64,000 nt of DNA from Nissolia schottii (GCA_003254905.1 QANU01085996.1:124001-188000); one strand, 5' to 3'. Numbered from the stretch's first letter, positions 47,555 to 62,072 are shown. The notes: generated by a model not told the origin, from the letters alone. Numbers and translations: made by a program.

Positions 47555-49222
47555 TCATAAAACACGGCTACGTTTTGCATCTGCTGAAGCAACTTCCAAA
47601 TCCCCAAGGAAGAAAAGGATCTTGTCCAATATTCCTCGACACGATTTCTCTTCAATTAGAGAACTTTCTCCAGTGAAGTCCCTTTTTGAACCAAAAGTGT
47701 GGCTGCTGCTGTCCTGACTTTTTCTAGACCCGAGATATCGCTGGATCTCGCCTTGGTGAACAAGGTAGTAATCGCTGCCTTCTCGAATAATCTTCAAACC
47801 CCTATTTTGCGAAGAAAAATGAAACGAGTCATTCATTTCATTGTATCAACACACGTTGAATAACAGACTTATTTGCTAATTCCAAAACAATAATTTGTCA
47901 AATAACTAGTGTTCTTGTTAGTGCTCAGCAAGATTCAGCTAACAAGAAACCGATATCAATTTTCTAGCTGCAGTAATTAGCAGTTCAGTTCATGCCATCT
48001 CAAGAGAAAAAAAAATAAATCCTCCAACTATCATGGCATTCAAGATGGCATATCAGCAGAGTAAATTAAACCACTTACAATCCAACTCGGTTGCATCGGT
48101 CTTGCACCTCATACACATCTTTCCATGATTTCGAACCAATAGGAGCATAAAAAGCAGCATGGTCTCCTCCCCATCTCTCCTTGAAAAGGTTAGACCACAG
48201 AGAATTGTCTGAGGCCATCAGCTTCCACTTCCTGCATACTGTACCACAAATTGCCAAATTCCTCGCTTATCAAAATAAGCAAATAAAATTCTGAATCTGG
48301 AGAGAAAAGTAACAGTTTATTAATTTTATTTTTTCTGAAATACAATATACAAGATTATAAATGAAACCATGGCTTCAAGTTTTGCACAATATGCATCTCA
48401 GACTAAAGGATTTCCAACCTTGAAGGTAGGAAAACTTAATGATTATCAAAAATCTAAACAATCGTAGGAAGCCTCACGCATTATCCCCAACACATGCTCC
48501 TCATAAACCTAATCCAAAAAATTTAATTCGATTCAACTGTATTCGTGCAAGAAGTGGTAGACATCCAACGTCTGATAAAATCTTAAATCACATTGATCTC
48601 TTCATCAATAATCAAAAAAAAAACTTTTATGTTTGATTTCAAAAAACATAAACCATATTACAACCAAATCGTGCTGCTGTTCTTAGTTGCATTTAATCAA
48701 ATGTTAAGCAGAAGACAGAACAACCAGTTTCAATCAGAGAGATCCACACGGTCACTGCACATTTCGTTTCAACAATTTGGTTTCTGATTACAAAAAAATA
48801 AAGATGTATCAATTTAGAAGTAAAAAGGCATGGTTCGGGAAAGACAGAACAAAACCAGTCCACAGATTTTGGAGGGTCATCCCATGATCACTAATGATTT
48901 CCATCAGCAAGTGGAGGATCCAATTCCAATATACAGAAAAACAGAATCGATAAACCAAGCCAATAAACAGAGAATTGAATCGAATTGAAGAAACCCAATT
49001 CAATTCAGATCTAATATCAACATTTTAACTGTTTAACTGAGGGTACGGTACCCGCTAGCAATCTGAAATTAAGAAATCAATTACCATACTAATTAGATTT
49101 AGAGAAATTAACAATTTTTTTTGGACACAAAACCATCACAGACCTTGTTGAGCAACAGCAAGATGCTGGCAGTCCAAGAAACAGAATATCTTGAGACAGA
49201 GTTCCAATGGTAACTTCTCCAT
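47555..49222 (-). CDS. Short F-box protein
   Basis: F-box proteins recruit substrates to SCF ubiquitin ligases through SKP1; the substrate here is unknown. Three exons join in phase (49144-49222, 48079-48238, 47555-47801) into 161 residues. The F-box occupies the N-terminus: MEKLPLELCLKIFCFLDCQH, then LAVAQQVCRKWKLMASDNSL and WSNLFKERWGG. A short middle region (FYAPIGSKSWKDVYEVQDRC) and a Ser/Asp-rich tail follow; no leucine-rich, kelch or WD repeats are seen. The ATG is the first codon of the F-box itself, as in several small plant F-box proteins. A GA run (49316-49340) lies in the presumed leader. I do not recognise a named orthologue. The second intron is short; the first is about 0.9 kb. 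Confidence 0.85.
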
Positions 49223-50456
49223 TTTTTTGGAATAGAGGAGTTCACAATCTTTGACAATTCATGCAACAAAAGTGGTAACAGTATCTGTTCACAGTTTTCA
49301 CTTTCACCAAAAGGTAGAGAGAGAGAGAGAGAGAGAGAGAAGGGTAGATTTGGTTACTCGTGTTCTTCTTCTCACCACAGATTCTGTCCTATGCTTACTG
49401 TGTGAGGATGTCAAAGATATCTATGTATATATGTATCTAGTTACTTCCAACCAGCAATAATAAGACAGAGGCTTCAACCGCTAAGTAATATATTTGCGAG
49501 TATTTGGGTACTCGCTCTGTCATCCGTTCATGACATGGCTTGCTCTTATTTTTTTACTGAATACAAGTGTAACCAGCTCTATTAAGATGAAATATTGGGA
49601 CTGCAAGTTTAGAAAAATATATGTATCTTTTGCTATGATACCACTTATTTATTTACTAGCGGACTACAGGCAGGGTAACATCAAAACCACAAATGATAAT
49701 TGCTTACACTTGTTTAAGAAACAGAAGGGTAATTAGAGAATGAAAATGTGACCAAGAGCAGTTGAATTTCCCAAACAGCCTTATATAGGTCAAAGATTTA
49801 GTTATATCAATGTTTATATATCATGTTAGAGAGTACATGATGTCTAATTCTATCATGTAATAATTACATGGACTTAGAATTCTTTCATGTAGCAATTAAT
49901 CATTATCCAATTGTCAACTATTTCAAGATTAATTATTATTTCAAAATGTTTATAAAGGTCAATAACTCAAATATTTCATCCCTGGTAGAGAGACATCGGA
50001 TAATGGCAGTCTTGCCCATGAAGTTGGATATGAAGAAATCAAAGGTCAAAGTAGGTGATTCAGATTTTAAGCTTTGACTCGGAGAAAGCTTATGATCTAC
50101 CCTATCTCACACTATATTTGCTTGTGCTTCGATGAGTAGACATATATAAGTTACAAAAGCAGTCGGGAGAGACATCATGATATTAAGTTATTATCAACAA
50201 AAACGGTGCAGCAACAAATGGTTAAATTATTCTTAAACACATATACATGTATGAATGAAAATTTTAATCTCTATTTAGCTTTTCTTTTGACCAAGCAATC
50301 CACCCCCACGACCAACTCCCCAAAAGATTGTCCCTGTGGAAACAGTAATCAGCAAAACTTCCTGCACCCTACTTTGATACATAAGCCACTCAAAACAATT
50401 TGTTGAAAAGGATAAAAAGTAAAAAGGGAAAACGGGGGTGATAATTGACGCTTTGG
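49223..50456. other. Spacer between the F-box gene start and the MIP2 end
   Basis: It contains the F-box upstream region with a (GA)n run (49316-49340) and, at its right end, the probable MIP2 3' untranslated region. No gene is seen. Confidence 0.45.
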
Positions 50457-53400
50457 TCATCTAACTCTAGTAGAAACCAATGGCAATGTGGATTGAATTA
50501 AACTTCCCAGCTTGCCTCTCAAGCTGCTAACAGTATTCTTCAATGTTTTGCATGTCTTCTCAACAGGGGACTCATTGACCTGTAGCAAGTGCAGCTGCCT
50601 TTCCAGATACCTATGAAGACTGGCCTCAGCAATGTTAACGAGACTGAGTGATACATTAGTGTGCATAAATTTCGTGACCAGAAATCCAGCTAGAACATGC
50701 TGATCAGCCCTCACTAGTTCTGATATGAGAGTAGGGAAAAGGATCGTTCTGAAAAGAAGCAACTGATCCTCACGATCTTCACTAGGGTTAACTCCTTTAC
50801 CAGATACCAGAGCTTGTTGACAATGATGGGATAATTTCCCAATCAAGTAGCATATATAAGAGAAAGTATTGCCGTAGGTGGAGTCACTGATGATAGCAGA
50901 GAGAATCCCAGATGATAAAATGAGAACTAGCAACTCACAGTCCCTGCTCGTTGTTGTGGGGATGTCTTGTTTTAAATTATCCTCAACTGCACCCAGGCAC
51001 TGCAACTGTAATGCTTTGTAAGGCAGCAATAGAGCCATCTTCAAAGCCTCAAAGCAATCCATGCCAAGAACTATCTGGCTCAAGCTAGTGGCACCATCTT
51101 CATCAAGCAACATACCATTAGGTTTTGATGATGATTGATCAATCAGTCTCAGCACATCACTAAATCTTGATAGGCTTACGAGTTTTCTAAAAATCTCTGT
51201 CCAACACACATGTAAGGGGTGAACAGTTGCAGAGTCCTCCTCCTTTTCTTTCTCAGGATTGTCTACTTCCTCAAGACTTTCCCATCCCTCGTCCCAATCA
51301 TCAGTGTTCCAGTCATTCCCTCCATCAGATACTTCAGCAGTGGGTTCTCCATCTTTCCCTGTTTTGAAAAGTCCATCCCACTCTTCCAAAATGGCTAGCA
51401 AAGCATTAAAGTGGATATCTGTACTAGCTTCTCCACACAATCTCAAAAAGCACGACACAGCCGTGTCTGCATTCAATAGATCATCTGGGGTAATTTCTAT
51501 GCTAGGAGAGATTGATACCACAAGCTGAGATGATTTGAGAGCAACCAAGGTATTTGTAAACCTACTCGAAGAATCGCTGTGATCTGGCAACTGATTGTCA
51601 ACATGAGTCTCACTCTTTCTACTAGCATAAAACACCTCATTCCATCCTTCCCATGGTTGGACATTGGCTTCTATTTCTGCCGAGAAACCCTTAATACTTT
51701 TACCTGAGATAAATTGCATAAGCTCTAGCACATAAACTCTGATGGAACTTGGCAACTGTAAATTGTCAGAGAACTTCCCCATTCTGTCCCAAATTACACG
51801 TCTAACGCATTGCATAACTTTTAAATCACCCTCAAGCTTGCTTAAAGATGACAAAATATGATACAGGTTCCCATTCTCATGGGATCCATTGACCAATTGC
51901 TGCAGAACATCTTCCATAATATCCAAATATAAATGAGGAAGATCCTGGGAACCTAGGCCACAATCAGAATCTAAGCCAGTTTCGGATGATGCAACAGAGA
52001 AAACCTCAGCAACAGCACCAAACCCACAACCAGAAAAAATCATAGCTTTGCAGAAATTGTGAATTTCTACAGTAGAATCCCCTCTCAAACCGCATTTGAA
52101 ATAGCCATATATGCTGCCCCATCCTTGACTCGGGGATATGATATCCTCCATCACCAATTTCATAAAAACTTTCAGACAACTCATTAAACATTCTGGATTG
52201 AAGCTAATAGTTTCTTCTGAGTTTTCCTCCAATGTAATTTCTTTCATATCATCTGTCAATCTCATCCAAAAGTCTAGAAGAACAATAAGACAGTCTTGCC
52301 ATGTTGAATTGTCAGGTAGGAATCCATAAGAACTGTACAGAGGCATGATTACAGTGACGTACTGCTTTATGATCCCTAAAGCATCAGACTGGCTCAAAAG
52401 TCTAATATACTTTTGACACGAATCATAGCTACGCTCAAGCTTACTTATAAAGCTTTGAAGATATTCGGGAGTTCTACTACTAGAGTCAGTTGTAGCTTTG
52501 GTCTCCAGAGCTCTAAGCAAACTCAGGATGTAATACTTGTAGACATCTTTCCATGACATGAAACCCTCCGGCAACGAATCACCGTATATATTCCCAAGAG
52601 CCTGTACCATTTTTGACAAAGCTGACAAGCTACTTTCCTCAATACATGCATAAACTTCATCACTAAAGCACTCAAAATTCAAACCATGTAGCCCAGCTAT
52701 ATTTTTGAAGTTCAGGTTATTAATAAAGGATACATTTTTGCATTCTTGCTCAATGACTTTGTAATAATGAGCAAACTTTAGATTGGCATTTTCATCATCA
52801 TGATGTACCATTACTATTGGTGATAAGTCTTTGGTACTTTCCAGCTGCAAGTAGCACTCTGACAACAGGCCAAACACATAAGCAAGGCGAAGTTTGTTGC
52901 ACCCATCAATTGCAGGGTATACAATTGTTGAAATGATTTCAATGGTTTTGACTGCATTTTCAATTATTTTTCCTTTGTAACCTGCAATTTCGGCTGTAAT
53001 ATCATCATTTGTCCAAACATCAGAAACAAGGACAGCACTTAGGTACTGCAGTAGAACCTGCAAAGAAACAAAGAAATAATGAGATTTCATCAATTAGCAC
53101 ACATTTTGTTCAACAAACTAGTTGATCTAAAGGCTAAAGTAGTTGAACATGGGCCCACAAACTCAACACCCCTTTCATGTGAAAGATTGTTGAGCGTGAA
53201 AGATGGACACAAATACATGTTTATAATCACTTTATATTGAAAAGTAATTCTACATTACACTGAAACTTTGACTAAGACTAGTTGCTGAAAATAGAACTGT
53301 AGATAACATCAAGGAACTAACTTCGCTCCAAAAGCTGGGTCAGGAGGGAAGGGTTGCCCAAGCTATTACAAAGGGTTTCTTCGCTATATTCCTAAGCAGT

Positions 53401-56400
53401 GTGAGACTTAACACACACCTCTCACGCCCATGACCAGACATCTGGAGGGTGAAATTTGTAGGACTAGACATCTATGGGTAGCTCAATATCAATAAGATAA
53501 ACTCTAATACCATATTAGAACTGTGGGCCTAATTCCACCCCAAAAGTTAGCTAAAGGGAGTAAGATTGCCCAAGATATTATAAAGGCTATGCTGGTCAGA
53601 TCCCTAAGCAATGTGGGACTTGGCAGCAACAAATAAATATTTCAACATGATATATGTTTCAAGACATTCTTGCTAATACTCATACCTCTGTACTGTTCAA
53701 GTCATATGTATCAGCCAATTTTAAAATGTCCTTCAAAATGTGCTTTTTATCTATCTTCACTGACTCAATGAGAGAGTGAACAACACTCTCAATGTAGATG
53801 GAGTCCCCAGACAAAAAGCGCTCTGTTTCAACCCCAGGAATTATTTTTTCTAAAGCTCTGGAATGATCAGTCAGACGCTTTTGCTCTTCTAACTTCAGTT
53901 TCCACTCTCTCCAGAACGAGGACTGTACCTTGCCAAGTTTATCTAGTTCATCTGAAATAAAATAAAAATTGAAACGTGTTAATTAGGAAAAATTCTTGCC
54001 TAGATACAATTTCAACACCTCAAACTTGGGTGCACAAATTTTGTTTTGTGATACATTCATTTGTTTTGTGAGTCTTACCACCCTCTTTTTATGATACACT
54101 CACTTGTTTTGTGTGTGTGCCCAAATTTGAGGTGTTAGAAATTGTAACTAGACAAGAATTTCTCCTTAGTTAGTTATGGATGCCAAAGAAGAGAGAAATG
54201 AAGGTGGATGAAGCAAGACCACAACCATTACAAGCATGCTAAACAAACCTCATTTTAATAGTATAGGGTTAGGAACAAGTTACACTGGTGTAATATTAAG
54301 CAATTGTTACACCACTTAATAACTTTTTAACGATGTAAATTTTTGGAAAACCAACCATTGGATTAGAAGTTCATATCATACAGATCATGTCCACAAAATT
54401 GTATATATTAATCTAAAATTGTTCAGTATATTGTTTATATACATCAAAACTAACGTAATACATATGTTTAAAATGTCCGGAAAAATCTGATCAATTTAAA
54501 CTTGGCAAAAATAATCTCTATGATGGGTCATTGTAATTTGACTGTTGGATTGGTGAAAATTAATGTTTATAAAAAGTAATTAAGTGGTGTAGCACTGATT
54601 AAAGTTACACAAGGAAAAGAAAATAACATAGAATATTTACCAGAATTGGGTGATGCATGCTTTTCCTTAAACCTGCTCTTCAATAGCTCCTTCCTCTGAA
54701 AAGGGTCAGTCCCTATTCCAGAGTTGTGTAGTAAGCTGTACGCCATCCCAACCTTCATGATGCTACAAATTTCTTGGTAGTCTTTTCTTATTTTGAGTTG
54801 TTCCTCTATAATTTCTACTCCATTAACAGCATCAACAAGATTCAAAAGATAGGAGCACCCCATTATATCTTCCTCTTCAGAAACTGGAAGTTCCATAACT
54901 GATTTTGCTAGAGAAGCAATCAGATTGTCTCTAGGGGCAAATTCATTTCTAGCCAACCAGGACAAAATGGTCACCACAGCCTGTGTTCTGACGTTCAAAT
55001 ACTGCCTTCCAGTACTAAGTTTATTATCATGTTCTCCTTTTCTACTCAATTCAAGCAACCAAGGGAGTTCTAAAGCAGCAAAAGACAGAACTTTCCCATT
55101 ATCAGTTAAGCACGATGCCCAATCGACTTGATCCCCAACAGCTAAGGTTTTAGCAACAGTGGAAAGCATGTCTCTTATTTTCTCAAGATGAAGGTCCTGA
55201 TTGTCAGAGTTAATACCATCAGCATTTTGAATACTTTGTTCTGGTAGTGAGTTTACAGATGAACCTCGTAATGAAAATTTTGAAGAATTTGTCCCTGTTG
55301 ACATCATTAATGTTTCACACTGGCCTTGCATATCCAAGTCTTTCCATGCATGAAGAAGCTCACCAATGGATTCCTCATCACAGTGGCTCAAAGCAAACCC
55401 TAACAGCTGCTTTCGAGAGTCTACATCCATATTTTCAAGGGCAGGACCTCTTGCAATTGCAGCACATAAATCCCATATGTAACCATGTCCCTTTCGGGCC
55501 AAAACAACACAAAGATCAAATGCCAATTGTAAATCACCAGAAACTGCAGCTTCTCTAGCAATAGCTTCCTCAACGGCTGATATTTCATCTGCAGACCTCA
55601 AGCCAAGAAGTCTAGCAACCTCAATCAGTTCATCAACATGAAAATATGCTCCTGTTTGATTTGTGATTGCCATTTTCACGATCTCCATAGGATCTTTTAT
55701 TTGCCTGAACTGCATGGGGAGAATATTCACCCCAAGGTTTGGAAGCTTAACTGTAAGTGCATCAATAATATCCGCCTCTGCCTTGACATTTCCACTACTT
55801 GGATATAGATTAAGACATTCTTTAGCCTTCCAGATCTGGAGCAAATCGCAGCAGAGTAATTAATCAATTCATGTAGTTGAGACTAGGTCGGAATAAAACA
55901 AAGCATAGTTCTATATGGTTTTGCAAGGTGATTTAGATGACAGTTGACAAGTATAAGCTTAAAGTTGAGAAAAAATCTGAAATCCCGGAGAAAAAATGCT
56001 GAACAATAATTATCAAGGATGCATTTGTCACGAGAAAAGGAAATGGAAATTTCAGATATTAGATGTTACAGCTACTAAGTTGTTCCAGACAATCTTACTT
56101 CAGAACAAGAAAGACTTGAAGCTGAGAAAAAGTATTCTCTAGCTGCTTGAATGACAAGGTTTTCTGCCTTCTCTGATGCCAAAGCAACTGAACTTGTACC
56201 CTTCAAGTAATTTCTTGCAAGAGAAAACTTCCCAGCTTTAAGCAGCCCTCTGCAAAATTCAACCAAAATATACTCTGGGTCCAGAAAAGGAAATGCCTTT
56301 TCCCTAAGGTACTGCATATCACGCCACATAGTGGCCCATTCACTATCTGATCGGCTAGGCTGACGACGAATAAATTTAGAAAGAATAAGGCGAATGATCT

Positions 56401-59400
56401 GTTTTACACCCTTCTCATCTGATTCAGCCCCAACGAAAAAGTTTAGTGGCTTTGGGACCTGCATAGAGCCATAAAGAACTTTTTAAACAACCTGGCTTAA
56501 AACAATAACTTAAACTTTAAAATCATATTGCCAAATATTTCAAATGGGAAAAACAATACTAAACAACAATGGTAAAATCCAAACTATGACGGCATGCACA
56601 TTGACATACAAATCATACTTCACTGTATAATCAATCAACATAGAGATGCCTTCATGAATATCTCAAGTTGCACCTATCCCATTGCTCAGAAAGGAGAAAT
56701 TACCAACCTGGTACAACGCCAAAAGCCTCCCAGCTTCAATATGACCTTCAGCAACTCTAAGTCTTCTCCTAAGGTCCTTAACTTGAATTGAACCATCTGC
56801 ACAATAGTACACGTATTTTAATGTACTGATAACACTAAATATCACTGAATCAATCATATCAGCAAGAATTCACTCAACAACACATGCAAGAAAGCACAGA
56901 TGTGCACAGAATCAATCAAATATTGAGAAGCATGTGCAATTACTAGCCAAAAAAACAACAAATCAATTAACCAAACAAGTGGTTAACAACATTCAAAGAG
57001 TAGTAAATTGGTTAACCAGACAGTGAGTTAATTAACTCCTGGTCATGTGAATGGTTCAAACTGGAAATATGTTTCACCAGAAAATCCTAGTATATGTTTT
57101 GGCCTCTTTAATGTTTTTATTCAATCATTATAGTGCAGCCCCTGGAATCTTGAGTAAAGCGAAAATAGCACCCACCAACTTTTTTAAAACTTACAACAGC
57201 TCATCGCCATTATGACATTAGAAACAACATGAAGCTGAACTCACCATGCAGTTGAGGAAGTTTAGACAAGATGGATGCCATGATACTCCACCTATCAGTA
57301 ACTGTGGACAAATATATGCATTGTAAAGCACAACCAACAGCTTCAACCTCAGTTTTGAAATAGCCATTACTTTGGAAGTTTCTGCACCCTTCCTCAATAA
57401 TCACCAAGCATATGTCCAATTTATTCTCCAAAGCAATTTCCTTCAACCATCTGACTAGAAATGATTCCTCTATATTTTGATTTGTAGAATCAAGAAGATT
57501 GACATCTCCACTTAAGGACACCTTGTGAAACTTTTCATTCATAAATGGAATAGCTCTATTGCGTAATCTTTCATTTACATTCTCCTCTTTGACTCCCTTA
57601 AGCATGACTTTGAATTTATCATAGTCTGACAACTCTCCCCACATGGCAAGACTCATATTGAAGCTTGTTTCACCATCATTGTCATCAGAATAAATAATTT
57701 GATTCAAGTATAAGACATCCTGATAGAACTGCTGCAACTCAGATATACCTTTGCGAAGAGCAAACTCAAGAAAGCTGAGGCAATTATCCAGCTGCCCACT
57801 GAAATCATCCATAACCCTAGCTCTATTTTTATACCAATTTGAGAGCTCATCAATTGATGGCCAAAAAAATCCAAAAAACTGTTTAACAAGAGGTTCAGTT
57901 TTGACTTGGATTTGAATGTCATGGTTTTTAACAGATGTATTGATGAACCGAACCATATTCTCGCATTCAACCCAATCGTCTTGCCTCATTGCAACAACAG
58001 AGGGAGGAGAGCTCCCAGGAAGAAGCTGCACATACGTTTGAACAGGAACTGTTTCTGGGATGGCAGCTAAAATTTCCAACATAAAGGGAGACAATGAATA
58101 TGGATGACGCTTGAAGAGCAAGTTTAAGGCACCAATTTTTCCACTTTCAGCAAGTACTATAGCAGCTTCATTTATAGGCATTACACGAAATTTGCTATAT
58201 TCCTGCACAGAAAACCTGCAGAAAACTGTGTCAATGAACTTTGAGTCAGTGGAAACCATCAGAATTATTTAACAATCACAAAATTTAAAAATCTTGTTAT
58301 TTGTGGAGATTACATAGCCATATACTGGCCTGTGTTTATATATAAAAATGCTTAGAAAAGCTACAGTGAAGTAAAAATAAAGTAGAGATGGGAAAGCAAA
58401 TAAACAAAAAGTATCAAGAAAAGATAAAAGTGACTGAACCGATTTTAAATGCTAAATATTGTGTTTCCCCTGAAATATCTGTTGTGGTGCTAGTTCTGAA
58501 TGAGTTCATCATCTCTTAAGATCCTTCTGCTGCTGTTTATCTTTGGAACTTTGTTTGCACTTTTGGTGAGTGTTGGGTACCCCTATGTCTTTGACCAATT
58601 TTAGATGATTGTCTTTAATGGTTTTGGTAGAAGAGAAGATGCTAAGGTGTTGTGGAATGTGAAATCTATGTCATAATCTGGTGCATACAGTTGGATTGTA
58701 ATTCTCCTATTTTTAAGGAGGTTTCAATGGCACAAAAGCTGATTTGGGGTAATATTTTGCACTAGGAACCCGTGTTATAAAATGGTCTTTTAAAGGGGGC
58801 TTCCCTAACACATTTGTTGAGGGATTCTGCAACTTTGATAGAATGAAGTTTTCCTTTTTCATTGTTTTTTTGTGTTTGGCTCTTTGTTAAGGATGACTCC
58901 TGATCCTCCAACTCATTTTAATTTCATCTCTTCATCTTAATGAGATTTTTTAATTGAAGAAAGCAATCATAAATATTAAGGCAAACAGTCAGGGGGGAAA
59001 AAACCTATAGTCTATTTTATAAAAAAATTGATCTCAATAGCTCCCAGGATACCTGCCCATGTTTATTCCAAGGTATGTTTCCAGCCTGTCTCTAAATTGC
59101 AAAATTTGAAGTCTGGCCAAACGAACATTCCATGCTTGACTAGAACTATGATCGTCTACTTCTGAAAATCTAAAATGGTCAGTGATGAGGAGACCATAAT
59201 CAAGCAAAGCCTTCACAGCATCATCTGTTGGTCCAATTCTATCAACACATTCAGAAAGTACAAAATCTCTATCCTTAATATTTGACAAAAATATATTTAT
59301 TTCATTTAATCCTTGGCTAGAATTCAACCACTGTGACTTCAGAACTTCATCTTTATCCAATCCATGATCATCAGCAAAATCCAGAGCATCCTGATATCTT

Positions 59401-61923
59401 TTCTTGCTAATCAATATACCATACATTTCAGGGACAGATTTCTCAGCAAAAGAAATGAGGCACCAGAGTAACTTAGGTAATTGAAATTGATTAATCCTAT
59501 CTTCAGTGATCCACTCAATCTGATGTAACTCATCAGTTGATCCAAAATCAGACGATGGAGTCGCTAAAAGGAAGAGAAAGCCCTTGTCTTTTTGTGCTCT
59601 TTCCAGAACAGGCAAAAAATATGCAGGATCCTTTTCCTGAACCTTTGAACCATTTAGAATGTCGATCAATGTAGCAACACCATTCTTTTCTACAACAGCA
59701 AGGATATGGTCACTCCACCATGTAAAATCCATAAAACCCACAGAAGATTTACTTCCTCCATTTGATAAATTATCAGACATTGAGGAATGATCTCTCTCCC
59801 CCAACAAAACCCGAGATAGTGTAAAGCCCTCTTTGTCCAGCTTAAAACTATGCAAGCACCCTGTCAAATCCAGTGTAGCAATGAATGTACCTTGTGGTGA
59901 GATTAGCACCTTTGGATATGTTAGCTGACCTGTGTAACCTTTTGGTTTTAAATATAATCCCTCAAACTGCAAAGAGAACAACTGCTTCAGCTCTGTACTT
60001 GAATTTTTATGCCAAAGAGAAAGATGGCAAGACCCTAAAGATATATGCATAACTAGTTAGTGAAGAACTTGGACAAACAATATTTAACAGATAAACGACT
60101 TGCAAAAACTCAATAGTCTATTCCCCACATTCTCAGAAGAACTTATGTTACTAATATTAGGGAACACAATGTAAAAAATATGAGAGCAGAGGATAAGATA
60201 TATTTTTTGGAAAGGAACTAAGATCACATAATACAAACAAGTAATAAATTACTCCATGTTTGTGAACCCCCCCCCCCCNACAAAAAAAAAGGGATTCCTA
60301 AGGTATGAAATCGATGAATAATGATATGATATGACCAATCTAAAAATACCATTGAAACAAGACTAGCATGACCGAGTAATTACAATGTCCTCTTTGTAGC
60401 TTTGTTTCCCTTATTAAAATTGATAGACTGAAACTGATCAGATGAAGAGTTAGCTTATGGTATTAACAGAAGCATTAGTGCCAAAAGTCAGCTACAAATC
60501 TTAATCTTTTGCAATGTACAAAGGGAGGTTTCTTTCACTACAAGCCTAGCAGTCAAAAGTAAAAGAGAGCTTATACCTATTAGTCTATTAAATATGTACA
60601 GCTTAAAATAAGACGATTGACTACACAACATACAAAATCATTGAGAGAAAAAAACAAAATCATACCGGAGTTCTTGTGAACAGCCACAAAAAGGTTAAGT
60701 TCTTGATGAAAGTCAAAGCAGAAAATATTGTTGCAAACATGACTCCTGTGATTAGAAATGTATTTGGGAAAGGTAGAGCCACTTTGTCCATAATTGATCT
60801 CAATTTGTTGAAGTGAACCGTCTGATGTAATGACAGCGAACCTACCCAAAAAATACCAACATTTCAAATTGATATTCTATCTCCCTTTAGTAAGTAGTTT
60901 CCAACGTTGTATCAAAGTGTGGAAGTTGTCCAAAACAATGATAGTATCACCAATTTTTCAAGATTTGTGTCAAACTGATCACGTTTCAATTTTTGAAAAG
61001 TAAATCAAAAGCAAGGAACAAAGAAAAAGGCAAGAACTTACAAGTAAGGCTTCTGCGCATCTAAATCATTTTCAGAAACTAGGCCAACAATTGGCGAAGA
61101 GACTTTCAAATGCTTCTTTGTGATTTCTGCTATTACTTCACCATTGAATTTGATAAAATACAGTGTATCGGTGTAGTCAGCAACTCCAAGAATCTCATCA
61201 TCTTCAGACCAAGCTCCTACACTAAATGTACCAAGGCTGAAACCTAACGAACCAATAGAACATCAGAAGCAACTTTAAAGAGAGAAGCAATCAGGTATGA
61301 ATTAATTCCTAACATCCTTTTATCCTAACGCATCTGAAGCAACAAATTTCATAAACACGAACAATTACACCGCGATCTAATATATAATCTCCAACAATAA
61401 CATTCCAAAGGACACGAGATTTTTAGAAAGCAAATCATTACTGGTGAAAATGCCGCATGGCTCTCGATAGTCATCCTCTTTGCTGAGAATCGTTATCCGA
61501 TTCCCGGCGGCAACGGCGACGTGTTTGGCTGTAGAGGAAACAAACAGCGACACCAATCTCCTGAGCCTCTTCGGCTGATTATACTCCGTCCATTTCTCCT
61601 TTAGCTTAGTCACACCTTCACAAAAACACCGCGTAACCGCTTATCAGCGTTAATTCAAGATTCAACGACACAATTGAACTCGTGTTCGATAAATACCTCG
61701 AGCCGAAAGCAGAGAAAGGAAGCTCCCCGTAGCACCGTCATTTGCCTGGAAAATTGTAGAGAGAAATCGACTGAATTGAGAGGATCAAGAAGATTAGGCA
61801 AGAATCAGAAGAGAAGAGAGAGATCTCGGGGGAAAGCTGAACCTGGTTTTGGGGAGGGTAATTGGAAGCGTGCGGTGATGTGGAAGAAGCGTGACGCCGC
61901 GTCTCGTAAAGCGGAACCTCCAT
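50457..61923 (-). CDS. MIP2: MAG2-interacting protein 2 (NBAS/Sec39-like tethering subunit)
   Basis: MIP2 is the large Sec39/NBAS-like subunit of the plant MAG2 tethering complex (MAG2, MIP1, MIP2, MIP3) on the ER. It serves Golgi-to-ER traffic and export of seed storage proteins. Twelve exons join in phase: 61843-61923, 61697-61745, 61442-61615, 61042-61243, 60666-60841, 59053-60034, 57245-58215, 56708-56796, 56099-56458, 54641-55835, 53686-53951, 50457-53057. They give 2381 residues, close to my memory of about 2376 for At5g24350. The N-terminal third is beta-propeller-like (residues about 50-550, for example AGNRITILSKEDD, FAVITSDGSLQQIEINYG). The middle and C-terminus are helical Sec39 sequence, ending LPLVSTRVR. 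The 81-base first exon has a modest donor (CAG|GTTCAG). Intron 11 carries a TRIM-like fossil. It looks intact. Confidence 0.93.
53289..53631 (-). mobile_element. TRIM-like LTR retrotransposon fossil in MIP2 intron 11
   Basis: Two direct repeats, about 129 and 119 bp (53289-53417 and 53513-53631), share 'ccaaaag', 'gattgcccaag'/'ggttgcccaag', 'ccctaagcaatgtgggactt' and related words. Read on the minus strand, the repeat at 53513-53631 starts TGTTGCTGCC. It is followed at once by TGGTATTAGAGT (53501-53512), nearly the initiator-methionine tRNA primer site. There is no coding sequence, so it is a TRIM-type miniature. The copies are diverged and no target duplication is clear, so it looks old and broken. 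Confidence 0.7.
58690..58860 (+). mobile_element. Possible LINE RNase H relic in MIP2 intron 6
   Basis: In forward translation, fragments such as NGTKADLG, KGGFPNTFVEGFCNF have the spacing of the start of a plant LINE RNase H domain (DGA..G..GGIFRD..G.F..GF). It is badly broken and the similarity is weak. Confidence 0.25.
60267..60289. repeat. Homopolymer C run with an ambiguous base
   Basis: About twelve C, an N at 60279, then A-rich sequence, in MIP2 intron 5. The exact length is uncertain in the assembly. Confidence 0.9.
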
Positions 61924-62066
61924 GTGGAAGCGTTGAAGTTGCAGTTACAGTTACAGTTATTGTGCCTTCTTCAAAACCCCACGCCTCAAAAACTGCACCG
62001 CATTCGATCGAGAACGTAGCTACTAGCTACCTAGATTGTATTTTCGTGTATAGATGTGTGTGATGT

Positions 62067-62072
62067 GTGAGT

